A program made the translations under genes and the position numbers. A DNA stretch of 64,000 nucleotides from Conoideocrella luteorostrata (taxonomy: Eukaryota > Ascomycota > Sordariomycetes > Hypocreales > Clavicipitaceae): contig JASWJB010000033.1 in the NCBI GenBank assembly GCA_032433595.1, forward strand, positions 62,001 to 126,000, in the 5' to 3' direction. Positions 24,693 through 35,529 of this stretch are shown here, piece by piece; position 1 is the stretch's first letter; every line of letters begins with the position of its first letter. The notes under the pieces were generated by a model. It searched no databases and was not told the origin of the DNA. It saw nothing but the letters and a program-made list of their open reading frames with translations.

Positions 24693-27193
24693 GGTTGCTA
24701 TGGGCTTTCAAAGGCAAGAAGCTGTGAGGTCTTGTCGTGAATCGCGGTGAGATAAGTCAGGCAGATCAGGGTAGCAGTAAGAACTTGGAAGGTTTTGCAT
24801 GTGCGTGTGAAGATGGGAGAGGAGGCAAATAAAGTATGAGTGCTGAAGGTGTTGGCGGCAGGAGCAGGAGCCACTCCTCGCAGCTGGCAGGAGCGGAGGT
24901 GACGAACCCAAAATGCAAAGTACAACCTTACTCGTAGAGAGACACCCCTGCATGAAAGTAAATGCAGAATTACAATATCTAGAAGCTGAAGGCTCTTGTA
25001 GCTCGTCCTTATCTTCGATCGGGGATGTTTCCCTATCATGCATCCCTTTGGTATACAACTGGATACGGTGAATGCCATGTTGCCATGACGTCTCAGAGCT
25101 GACGCCCCAGCAAACTCTGCTGTCTGATGCAAATCGACGATAGTCTTGTATGTGTGTCCCCCATGATGCACCTTTCACCTTTCGCGGCTATCCCCCTTCA
25201 TTGCGTCCCCCATGACGCATGTTCCAGCTTTCATTGTGCTTTTCACGTGAATAGAATGAGCTTAAAGTCAAGAGATATGCTCGTCCGAATTTCCCCTCCG
25301 TATTAGTTAGGACAGCGTTTGTTCACCCTCACTGCCCTTCAGTATCTTCAACAGGGCAATACCGCGGAGCCTTGCTGTTAGATAGAGCTGATTCTCGAGC
25401 CACCAACTGCTGATTGAGAAGCTCAGGTGGCCGATGAAGACTGCTCGGCACCTCAAGTATACATCCATATGCTCCGGAAAGTTGGGCCACCCTCTCAAGG
25501 CTACCAGCCTCGTATCAACGGTCAGACTTGCCCTCTTGAACGCAACTTAAGCGTCAAGAAGGACTCGAACTTGTTGAAAAATTGCAAATTATAAAACTAA
25601 AAATGAACAACAGTGCAATTTTTATAATAACACTCACCATGTTTTATCCATTGAATGCAAGTGATTATGCCACGGATAGGAAAAGGACAAAAGAGCCCAC
25701 TTTCGTTCAATAAACGCCTGAATGAATCAACAAGTTTATTGGATGCTATCTCGTCTTCCATGACTGCCACGATGCTTTAAACACCCCACACGGTCGATCA
25801 ACCGCTCCAGCTCCCGCTCCCCCGTATACAAACATATTTACCAACCCAATCTAAACCAACAAACAGTGCCGTCCGATGGCTACGACCAGCTCCCATCCAT
25901 CACATCAAGGTATATGGTGCGCCACCGCCTAGATACTCCCTCGGCATCATGGACCGGGGTACTGCTGCATGTACATAGGTGTACATATGTACTAACCTGC
26001 AAGCCACAATGCACTTCCCCAGATTTCTCTCCATAGACACCCACCATCCACTGACCCGGGGGTGGCTCCTGTGGCTATGTCGCTCTGACTCGTCATTACT
26101 TACCTGAGGAGCATCAAGGTATCCGACCAGGAGGTAGTCATCCTGCACGGAGTAAGGGAGCTCTTCGTATAGTGCGAGCCCATGCCGCCTCAAACCACGC
26201 CTACCTAACTGTCTTTGTCTTTCAGTCAGACTTGGCATCGTCTTTTGTCATGCCAAATCTTGTTCCTCCGCCGTCTCCGTAAAGAATCTAGATGCTCCCA
26301 CACCCTTCCATCCTTGCCAAACCTTGCATGTGGACCCCACAAAACAGCAAAACTTCCCTGCACAGCGCAAAAAAAGTCAAACGCCGCAAAATTGATAAGC
26401 CTGCCTTTTCTTTTCCTTTTTCCTTGTTTTCTTTTCCATTCCCCGTTTTTTTTTGTTTTTTTTAAACTTTTTTATTGCCTTCTTCTTTCTGCCCCACGTC
26501 CGCCCCTATACCCCTTGACTCTACTCCGTACTCGGTAAGTCTATTTCTTCTTTCGCCTCTCAAGGGTGTGTCTCCGCAGCGCGTTTCCGAACGAAGATCG
26601 ACTACGGAGTACTCTGTAGTTACTCCGTAGTTGGCCGGCGTGATAACTAGGAAGTACTACCGGACCAAGCAGACCTGACGGAGTAGTTATCCTATTGAAC
26701 TGTTGCACGCGGACGCACTACTAGGTCACCTGACCGGTTAGGGTGACCAATGGTGGTTATCAGAACGCAACAAGGTTTTAGAAGCCGATTTAGGATAGCG
26801 AGTGCCAGCAGTAAGATAACTCACTTAAGACAGAGCTGCGGTTTTCCTAGTGACTATAGCTTTATATTAACCTTTATTTTATTTTCTCGTCACTCACGGT
26901 CTCATCTCAATCTGTAAGTCTACATTATTGCAGCCGGCTAAACGCATCTAATAGCACCACCTAACAGAACCGTCGTAGGATTGTGTTGGAATAATTTACC
27001 ACTTGACTACGGAGCAAAAGTGTAGGCTTACTGAACTGTTACTCCAGTGGCTGCAATTAGGGCTTATACTCTACGCAACAGATTGTTGTGCCATGGCCGT
27101 GCTTGCATGTATTTTCTGCATGGCTATCACGACAGACTTAAAATTTGCCTCTAGCTATCTAAAGTAATTCTCTGTGAACTAAAACTAGCCCGC
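24693..27193. other. Intergenic, partly AT-rich
   Basis: About 2.5 kb. The frames at 24698-25178 overlap in two phases and look non-coding. Two 9-mers face each other at 26603 and 26621 and a third lies at 26522. The part next to the lyase gene (about 26750-27190) is richer in A and T than the flanks of other genes here and shows no coding potential. Confidence 0.55.
26603..26629. repeat. Inverted pair of the 9-mer TACGGAGTA/TACTCCGTA
   Basis: Two exact copies in opposite orientation are separated by 9 bp, giving a potential stem of nine pairs. Confidence 0.75.
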
Positions 27194-30053
27194 TTAGACG
27201 TTAAGCTGCGCCGTGGTAGACTTAAGAATATACTGCTGGTACGGCGCAAGAGCCTTCTCTACAACGCCGCCAGCACCACAGTACTTATCAACAATCTCGA
27301 CACTGCGGCCAACATACAGCTCAGGCTGGAGCATAGAGTCAAGCTCGCCCCAAATAGGCTTAAAGTACTCATTATTACGGATGCGCTCGATAAGGTCATT
27401 TGGCTTGCCCTGTGAACATGATTAGCACGGTAGTTGCTTGGTAGGTAGGCTATAATATATAGCAGGATAGTTAACCAACCTCATCCTTCACAGTGCTTGC
27501 TGCTTGAACAGAGAGGACTCGAATTTCTTCGTGCGCCCTAACCAAATTAGCATAAGCCACCATTACTATAATAACATACTTACTCTTGCCTAGAAGCACC
27601 CTTGGCCACAAGCTTCATAATAATCTATTCATCGTCAGCAAACATATATTAAGCCTTACTTGGAGAAATCCTTGGTGTTTCTCCGTTACAAGAGAAGAAT
27701 AGTTTGAAAGGGAATAAAGAGGCTTACGGTTTCTGTGACCATGAAAGGCAGCTCCTCCAGGAAGCGGCTACGGATGCGTTTCGGATACACTACGAAGCCG
27801 TCCGAGACATTGTCCAGCCCAATCAGAATAGCATCAGCCAGAAGGAACATCTCTGGGATGTCAATTCCTGTTTTATGTCAGCTATTTATCCACAAATTCG
27901 GCTTGCATTATGCTGAGAGCAGGTATTATTGAGAAGTGCCAGCCCTAGCCAATAACCAGCTTTATACAAATGGGGAAAAAACTCACGTCTGATGGCGGAG
28001 TCGTCGAGAGTCCTCTCAAACCACTGCGTGGACAACGTATTGGCAAAGCTTGCTGGCTTGGCCATCAAAGCGCGAGACAGTGAGCAGATTCGCTCGCTCC
28101 TCATCTGATAATCAGTTAGCGGTGCGCCCATGAAGGCGTGGTGCCATTAAAAACAGGCTTTCACAACAGAGAAGGAAGATAATTACACAGCAAAGGAAAG
28201 AGAAAAGGAAAGAAAAAAGGAAAGAAAAAGTAAAGATTAGAAGGGCAGAAAGGAAAGTAGATTCGGCAAAGGCTAAAGGGGGTGGTGGAGAAACACTAAT
28301 AGAAATATCACCAAAAAATCTTTCAAAATCAGGAGAAGAAAACGGAGCAATCGAAAAGATGTTCAAGCAGAGAATACTTGCCGGATTTCTCTTGTATGGC
28401 ATAGCTAGGAGTTGTCAGCGCGCTTTCAATTCATATTTGGCATGAAAATTCACTAAATACAAAAAATTCCAGAAAAATCGTGACTTACCTGATGATCCAA
28501 TTTGGCTAGCCTCTTTTGGCTCCTCAATCTCCTTATTGCTGGCGAGCAACCGGATGTCGGAACAAATCTTATGGGCACTGGCTGCCAGGCCCGCGACTGC
28601 GTTTGCAACAATCAAGTCAACTTTGCGTGTGCTTCCCCAGTAAGTTAGCAAGATCCTGTGAGATCAACACTTGCGTAGCAATGACTCACTATGTCTGGGT
28701 CGAAATATCCTATTCAGAGTCAATAGATTAATTCAAGCGATAGAGCTATGGCAGTGTCGGGATAATGACTAACGTAGCACGCTGGGAAGCCGAACTTTTC
28801 ACACAGAAGTTCGTTGAGCTTGTCACACTTGGCATGATCGCCTTGGAAACTACGAACAAACTTGTAAGTCTAAGTTCACTATATGCGTAGGATTGTTTCC
28901 GGTTTGCTTTTCAGGTACGGGGAATACAAACATTTCCAAGAAACTAGCCTGGGTTCCAGTTGTACCTATCGATTGTTATGTGATTGAAACTGGCCAAAGA
29001 GAAGCTGCTGAACGCACCTTGTGCGCCTCGGAACTTGAGGCCGCTGCGAACAGTCTCGAGAGCTTCCAAGTCCATCATAAGATCCTGTGCCCATTGAGCC
29101 GCTAGTATTGTTAGAAAACAGGACGCCGGCCACGGCTCAGGAAATTTAACAGCTTACCACGGCGTCCAACAGTGATAGGCCTATGAACATCTTAGCACTT
29201 TGGCTTGCTTTTGATCCTTAACCTAAGTGCGAGTCGTAGTGAAGAAGGTGCATTTAGATCTTACGAAGATGGGAAACTTACTGAGCACTCTGGAAATGGG
29301 TGTAGGCCAATGTTGGTTCGGCTATATGCCATACCAGTTAGTCGAATCTTTCAAACTTTCCTGATAGAGAACGGTCAAGGAAGATGCGGCAGGGGTCTTA
29401 CCCTTCCATTGGTTGGCAAAGGCTGTCAAGTTTGAAATAACCTTGGCCAACTTGTTCCGCAGGATATCAAGAGCATCCCGCATAAGGATCAGCTCGGTAT
29501 TGTCGGTCACATAGCATGATGTACTGCCCAGATGAATGATACCCGCTGCAGCAGGCGCAACAACTCCGAAAGCGTGGACGTGCTGTTCTGAATATTAGTC
29601 CCTATTAAGGATGAGTTGTGGTTATGGTGACGAAGAGACTTACAGCCATGACGTCCTGTATCAGCATTATTAGCACATATAGATTATCAAAGAGTTTTCA
29701 CATAGATTAGGAATACTCACGTGGCGTCTTTTCTTCTCTTCGATGCGCGCAGTCTCAAAGTCATCATCGCTGACGGTGAGGTGAGCCCTCATCTGATCCA
29801 GGGCTTCAGGCGTAATCACGTCGATTCCCAAGCTCGACTCGGCCTCAGCAAGTCCCAGCCAAAGCTTGCGCCAGGTGGAGTGCCTGGACCTCTGGCTGAA
29901 GATGCTGGTCATCTCATTGCTGCAATAGCGACTTGTCAAAGAAGTCTGATACGTATCGTAGGGATTTTTCTGAGGAGCTTGAGCCTGGAGCTGTTTGATC
30001 CTCTCCTGCAGCTCCTGGATCTGGGCCTGAGCGTCTTTAGTCTGATCAACCAT
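27194..30053 (-). CDS. ADE13: Adenylosuccinate lyase, 16 exons
   Basis: Exons: 30053-29721, 29655-29644, 29582-29402, 29321-29282, 29180-29158, 29101-29018, 28965-28932, 28849-28774, 28709-28690, 28631-28489, 28404-28382, 28104-27987, 27867-27728, 27624-27584, 27537-27480, 27409-27194. They sum to 1542 nt, 513 aa, with phase kept at every junction. The protein follows yeast Ade13 closely: [37 protein letters not shown], the fumarate-lyase signature [11 protein letters not shown], and [13 protein letters not shown]. It carries an extra N-terminal coiled coil of about 30 residues ([14 protein letters not shown]). The enzyme removes fumarate from SAICAR and adenylosuccinate in purine synthesis. 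One intron is GC-AG (28381-28105) and one ends in AAG (28689-28632). A 15-nt upstream exon at 30331-30317 would splice in phase and add MTDSHLAN; this is unproven. Confidence 0.93.
28105..28381 (-). other. GC-AG intron of the adenylosuccinate lyase gene
   Basis: The donor is GCAAGT, directly after the codons for KRNP, and the acceptor is TATCAG before MRSER. No GT donor keeps both the phase and this conserved sequence. At 277 nt it is the longest intron of the gene and is largely C/T-rich on the sense strand. Confidence 0.85.
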
Positions 30054-32028
30054 GTTGGCAAGCTGTTTGTTCGTTATTAGTAAAGAAAAGGGGTGTCAAA
30101 CGACTCAATTCTGCGTAGTGTGAAGCTCCGATTGCGAAAATTTTACCTACTCATTAGTCATAAAGTTCACGTCCCACATAATTCACTCGCCGGTTCATAG
30201 GGAATTCTACCAACAATACTGATTATCTAGGTACAATATTCAATTTGGCAGAAATCTTACACACTCTACTGGTGAACCTGAACATCTAAAATGATTGGTA
30301 GGTATTTAACACTTACGTGACTATCGGTCATGTTTGCAAAAGGTCCTTCTTTAAATTTGTTTGGTGCCTCGGCTCTGTGGTACCCTGCGGTGGGTTTTGA
30401 CCCACAATGCCCACCAGCTTCTATCTTATCTAACCATACTGCACCTACACCCTAATGTAGGTTGACCATGCGGGGGACAGTTTAACTGAGCCATTTCGTC
30501 CACATTGTCCAATTGACCCTTTCAATTCGAACGCCCACCACGGATGCGATTAAAGCTTGTTAGTAATAAAATATATTGTCTAAATAGCTAGCTAAGCTAT
30601 ATAATAGTTAATGTATTTTTTTTTTGTTTAATTTTATCGTGTTTTTGGTTGCTGAGGCATTATCTCTTGCGGAGCTAATGCCACCTCGATGGCTCAGTTA
30701 AACTGTCCCCCGTTTGGTTGAGTTGAGAAAGAGGTTTGTGCGAAATCAAGCAGTTCCATAAAAAATACACAACATGGCCAAAAACCCCACATGCGCGCTT
30801 TGTATGCTCCCGTAATTCTGACTGGTCAGCCATCTTGCTGGGTCCAAGGGATGGATGAGTGGTGCATGAACTGATGTTTTGCCCCTGATCTTCATTAGGT
30901 TACCTGCCCAGGGGCGATAGTTCAATCTGGCTAGGACTTGGAAATTGCAGGCATATCCGTCACGCGAAATCGACCCCGGACCGTCTGAACAAAAGATGAA
31001 TCAATACTCCAAGGGGTAGTGAAGATCCTTACGTCATACAGGTCCACCATACAGGTAGCACCGAGACTCACACCATCGCCATATCATAATGAGCTGCGAC
31101 CAAATTGAAACAAACCCATGAAAGTGCGTACTAATAAAGGATGTCAATTCATTGTTGTGCGGAGTATTATTGTGCTGCGTAATATCCCTAGCAACCCTTC
31201 CTACCTCTAGTGGTAAAACGCCGTATAATCGTGAGGGTCCACACCCGTAATACATGTGCTGCCGTCAAACGTTGGTCGCCTGCGCTCCTGACCTTTGTGA
31301 GATGCATGTCGGAGTGTATGTCATGGATGAGACGGATAGTAATCGCGTGACAGGTGCACATTGAAAACTTGGAAACATCATGTCAATAGTAATGATAAGG
31401 AGTCACAATGGGGATCGTCATGGTGAACAAAAAATTCCCTTGGTTTTCGAACCTGTCCTGTCTATATAATGCTGTGTCATATTTCGCAACCAATGCTAAT
31501 GCCCAACTTATCAGGCGCTCAAAACAAACATGTATATGCTCCCTCGTCCTGGTAATAACAAGTTCCGATATATGCCCGTCATAAAAACAAATTGTTCATT
31601 AACTCTCCACAGCATGAAGGGGTATTTTTTTTTATCCTCTCGTGATTTTGAATCGCTCACATATTCGTCAGACAAAGGAAAAAAAATAAGAGCACAAAGA
31701 AAATAATTATCACTCCATTCCATGGAGTGATAATCTTGCCCCATGGTCGGCATAAGCCGGGATGGATTTAAGAAGCAGTAGGGTGGTTGTACAAGAATAA
31801 AAATAAAAATGAACACCTCGCTAAATAGAGTAGTGAAGGAAAAACCAGTCCTGTCACAAAGATAAAAGATAGAAGAGGAGAAGAGAAAGAAGAAAAAGAA
31901 AATTCCAGCCTAGTGACCAGATAGAACCCCTGCCTGCATCGCCGTGGGCCATGGAGCCAAAAGTGGCGAGGGGGGGTAAAAAAGTATTTAGTGACGAAGC
32001 ATGTATGTCAATTTGCTAGCCATGCACG
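30054..32028. other. Intergenic with an inverted-repeat element
   Basis: About 2 kb holding the lyase promoter, a MITE-like element (30471-30712) and the 3' flank of PLC. No gene is recognised besides the candidate first lyase exon at 30331-30317. Confidence 0.6.
30471..30712. mobile_element. MITE-like element, copy 1
   Basis: A 242-bp element is bounded by a perfect 24-bp terminal inverted repeat starting CGGGGGACAGTTTAACTG. The interior is AT-rich, with a small palindromic part (TAGCTAGCTA) and a T-run, and has no coding capacity. A second copy lies at 42210-42449. I could not identify a target-site duplication, so the superfamily stays open. Confidence 0.88.
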
Positions 32029-35000
32029 CTATGCACAGCTGTCGAAACTGCTCTTCTCCGCGCTGCTCTTCTCGAAAGTGCTTCGGGGACTCGTGTTGGC
32101 TCGACCGAAAACCTTGCCTCCCAGGCGGTTGAACTTGCTGCCGTCTTGCGTCGTTGCAGCAATGTCGAACAGTTTTGTCTCGATGGACTCAACGTTAAGG
32201 TTGCAGAACAGAGTGGAGAACAAGTATTGGTCGCCAGAATGGTTATGAAGGGGAATTGTGCGATATCCATGCTTCAAGTTTTTCAGCTTCGCGGTATACG
32301 TGGCTATAGCGGCGCCATCTTTGCTGTTGTAGCTTTCTCCGTAGCTGGCGAGCTTCACTGACCAACGCACAAAGATCAACTCTGGATGCTTGGTCGTCAC
32401 AGTGAATTTGAACTGTCCATCAGCAAACATGGGGTTGAAGCCATTCTCGCGGATAATATCGGTCTGGAATTTAAGAGGTGAGTCGTTTGCGTGAGTTAAT
32501 CCGGAGCCAACTTCTTTCTTGTCTCGCTTATCGTTGGCATGGAGGACCTCAACCTCTACGTAGGTGTCCATTGACTTATTTGATGCCAGGTTAGCCGGCC
32601 GCATGAGCTGTTGAGCAGAGATGACGTCAATGGTAAACGTTACAACAGATCTTTCCTTCTTCCCTTCGGCGATGGCACTGTTGTACGGCTGGATTTGTAT
32701 ATCGCGAAGCTCGTCTGACTTAAGGACATATCCAGACTCATCCTTACCGCCTTGAAACATGGCATAGTTGAGCTGTTGACCCAAGTCAAATGTCTGCCAG
32801 TTCAATGCTGCCATTTGTACGCCCCGCCGCCAATAGATGAGAGGATCAAAGTTGCTCGAGGACAATCGGAGACCATCAGGGTAGACACGCATCAAGTACC
32901 GCATGTTATGGATATCGAGTGCCATTTTTGCGTCCTTGGTGCGGGAGTGTTTGGCGAAGCTGCTTTCCATGAAAGAAAATATATGGTTAAATGTCTTTGC
33001 CGCAGGATCTTCGAATCCAGAAAACTTGACGCCGGCACAATATACACCGAGTGCACCTAGGTACTTCGTCGTCTTATTTTGCGATCGTCGCGTGGCAGCT
33101 CCACCAATCTCGCTCCCGCTTTCCGTGTCGCTGGTGCTGCTAACCAAATCATGCACCTCGCCTTCCGCAATAGTGTTGACACGGGTTTTGCCGACAAGCC
33201 GGCGAGCTTGATGAGTGGCGGACAATAACGGACTCTGAGGAAGCGACTGCGATGGTGGGAAAGTGCTGCCGTCTGGAATCAACGGCCTCGAGATAGTTGA
33301 GCTTAAGCTACTCCCACGGCGCCGACCAGTGAGCTCAGTGGGGATACTTTCATCTGTACTTCCTCTTGGCTTCTTGACCTTGATGAGAATTCGCTCCATG
33401 AGTTCCGACGGAGACGGGAGTCTGTCCGATTCCGGATCCAGTGGTTCCGAAATCAGCCTAACACCAAAAGCCTCCTTCATGATGTCGACCATCAGAGCTT
33501 GCTGGGAAGGGCTGCAGTGAACTTCCAAGGATATCCAAAGGGGATAACTGGATTTAACAAACGCGTACTTGTTAATCGTTGTCATGACTTCCTTGAAGCT
33601 GATGGCTGATGTCAGAGTTCGGCCGTGGACAACTTGTGGTTGGCCATCGGATCCGTCCCAGCAGTCGACCTCAACGCAACGGCAACCTTGGGCAAGTGCG
33701 CGAATGTAGCCCTCAACGCTAGACTGTCCAGCAACCTGGCGGCCAAGGAGGTAGGTGTTATGAGAGCTAGAAATAAAATACTCGTTCATGGGTCGGTCTA
33801 AGGTGTACTCCTGAGGCTCCTCCGCGAGAGGTCCATTCTGTCTGGAAGACAGAAACCCCACGAAGGCAGCCTCTGACATATACGTATTGTCCTGATTGAA
33901 TTCTGGATTGTCAAGAATGTCGGAGCGATGCTTACGTATAAATTTTGCGAATTGCTTCTCCCACGTGGGGATGTTAGCATCGACATCTTCGCCCTGAGCA
34001 TCTCTTAAGAAAATCAGAAACTCGGCGAAGGTAAGGCCCTTGTCGGGCTTGGCGGCAATGCTTCGGATGATGCGTTGTACCTCTGGACGTTGACGCATGA
34101 GGCGAACAAAGTCGAAAAACTCCTCGAAGTTGAGTGCCTCGCGGCGTCGAGCATCAGCGAGTCTGAAGTTTGCCTGAAGAGTAGATTGAGAGCTGTAGAT
34201 ATGCAAGTCCTGGCATACGCGCATCACGCCGGTTATGCCCAATTCTTCCTGGTCTGCGGCTCGCGCCTGATCTCCAAACTGTTTCGACATTTCCTTTTGC
34301 CAAAATTGTTGAATGGCCTTGTCATTAAAAGTCATTAGTGCGGTCATGACATCTTGTCTATGCTTCAGCATAGCCTCTAGAAAGTTGACCCATAAATGAG
34401 TGGTTTCGATGCTGTCTGCCATTAGATGCATAAGCTTCGTCTTGGATTTGTCTGGTATGGTATAGAGAATGGAAAACCAAGTTAGTCGCTCCCACTCAGG
34501 GATGTTGAATTCACGGGCATACTGTTGGACGTCAGTGCCTAGGCGAATCTCCCTGATCTCGTCGACATGAAGAAACTTGTGTGGACGAACACGGTCCCAG
34601 GTGAGTTTGTTTGTTTCACGTTCGTAAACAAGACAGATGCGTTTTGAGCGATTTTTCTTTGAAATCTTTCTGAGCCAAGTCCCTCGCTGGAGCTGCAACG
34701 GAATAACAGGGCCCGCCATGTTATTGCTACCACCAGAGATGGAACCCGTCGTGCTATTTGCAGACGATCCCTTGGGCATATGGTCGAGAAACACGGATCC
34801 GATGGATCCGACTTCTTCCCGCTCATCAGCATCCGATTCTGAGTCGGTTATAGAAGGAGGCATGTATTCGGGTGGCGCAGTGTTGTTGCTGTCACTGCGT
34901 CGTCGTAAGAAACAAGGACCAACGCTGCCGTCTCGACTGGTAGGTGCCGCGGAGGATTGCCTCCTCCTGCTGGTGAGCCTCCTTGACGCTCGACTTGACA

Positions 35001-35529
35001 GTCTGCGGATCAAGTTGGTCTTGCTGTTTGAGGCAGTGGGTGTTGTACCTGTGGTGTTGGCGGAAACACTGCTGCTTCGGGTCTCAGGGCTCATAGCCTC
35101 GGCAATCGGGCTGGTACTACTCACCCAACTCCTGCCAAGAGAGTTGGTACTTGTCTTGCGAGTGAGGATAGAGTCCGGTAACTGGAAGCTGGTCGAGAAT
35201 TGGTCATCGTCACGAGGCCGCAGGGGTTCTGGTGAGGCTTGGATGGAGGAATTAGTCGTCAATATTGCCGTGCCCGGTGACATGATGGGAGATCCTTGCT
35301 GGGAGCTCGACGCTACCGACGAGGAACTAATTGCTGAAGCTGGTACATGTATTGGCTGTGAACTGGGGTTGAAGGTGGTCTGGACAGGACCAGGGCGCGA
35401 ACGCCGTAATTGTGCGGATAGAGCAGACATTGTTGACTCTACACCCTGAGGAGTATCTGTCTGCTGATGTTCTGAATTGCTGGACAACATGATTGTAGCT
35501 TGGTCAAAGCACACGCATGAAGAGAGCAA
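32029..35529 (-). CDS. PLC1: Phosphoinositide-specific phospholipase C
   Basis: A single exon encodes up to 1166 aa; in-frame ATGs at 35490 and 35430 are alternative starts, the last giving MSALSAQLRR. The first 280 residues are Ser-rich and disordered. A PH-like domain follows (LQRGTWLRKISKKN onward), then EF-hand-like helices. The PLC-X box has SSSHNTYLLG with the first catalytic His and VVHGRTLTSAI with the second. The PLC-Y box includes SSSNFDPLIYWRRG. A C-terminal C2 domain begins near FTIDVISAQQL. A linker rich in Ser, Thr and basic residues separates X and Y. The layout equals fungal delta-type PLC, which splits PtdIns(4,5)P2 into diacylglycerol and inositol trisphosphate at the plasma membrane. 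No catalytic residue appears lost. Confidence 0.95.
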   Translation of the reverse strand: MLSSCVCFDQATIMLSSNSEHQQTDTPQGVESTMSALSAQLRRSRPGPVQTTFNPSSQPIHVPASAISSSSVASSSQQGSPIMSPGTAILTTNSSIQASPEPLRPRDDDQFSTSFQLPDSILTRKTSTNSLGRSWVSSTSPIAEAMSPETRSSSVSANTTGTTPTASNSKTNLIRRLSSRASRRLTSRRRQSSAAPTSRDGSVGPCFLRRRSDSNNTAPPEYMPPSITDSESDADEREEVGSIGSVFLDHMPKGSSANSTTGSISGGSNNMAGPVIPLQLQRGTWLRKISKKNRSKRICLVYERETNKLTWDRVRPHKFLHVDEIREIRLGTDVQQYAREFNIPEWERLTWFSILYTIPDKSKTKLMHLMADSIETTHLWVNFLEAMLKHRQDVMTALMTFNDKAIQQFWQKEMSKQFGDQARAADQEELGITGVMRVCQDLHIYSSQSTLQANFRLADARRREALNFEEFFDFVRLMRQRPEVQRIIRSIAAKPDKGLTFAEFLIFLRDAQGEDVDANIPTWEKQFAKFIRKHRSDILDNPEFNQDNTYMSEAAFVGFLSSRQNGPLAEEPQEYTLDRPMNEYFISSSHNTYLLGRQVAGQSSVEGYIRALAQGCRCVEVDCWDGSDGQPQVVHGRTLTSAISFKEVMTTINKYAFVKSSYPLWISLEVHCSPSQQALMVDIMKEAFGVRLISEPLDPESDRLPSPSELMERILIKVKKPRGSTDESIPTELTGRRRGSSLSSTISRPLIPDGSTFPPSQSLPQSPLLSATHQARRLVGKTRVNTIAEGEVHDLVSSTSDTESGSEIGGAATRRSQNKTTKYLGALGVYCAGVKFSGFEDPAAKTFNHIFSFMESSFAKHSRTKDAKMALDIHNMRYLMRVYPDGLRLSSSNFDPLIYWRRGVQMAALNWQTFDLGQQLNYAMFQGGKDESGYVLKSDELRDIQIQPYNSAIAEGKKERSVVTFTIDVISAQQLMRPANLASNKSMDTYVEVEVLHANDKRDKKEVGSGLTHANDSPLKFQTDIIRENGFNPMFADGQFKFTVTTKHPELIFVRWSVKLASYGESYNSKDGAAIATYTAKLKNLKHGYRTIPLHNHSGDQYLFSTLFCNLNVESIETKLFDIAATTQDGSKFNRLGGKVFGRANTSPRSTFEKSSAEKSSFDSCA

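Noticed and set aside
24698..25178. Two overlapping minus frames of about 157 codons
   Set aside because: They overlap each other in different phases directly upstream of the zinc-finger gene; likely 5' leader.
26215..26538. 107-codon plus-strand frame rich in Phe and Leu
   Set aside because: It is the translation of a T/C-rich tract, not a protein.
28112..28402. 96-codon minus frame beginning MPYKRNP
   Set aside because: Only its first codons are exon; the rest is the C/T-rich GC-AG intron of the lyase gene.
31190..31250. tRNA-like stretch
   Set aside because: A short run resembles an A box, but no B box or cloverleaf could be drawn.
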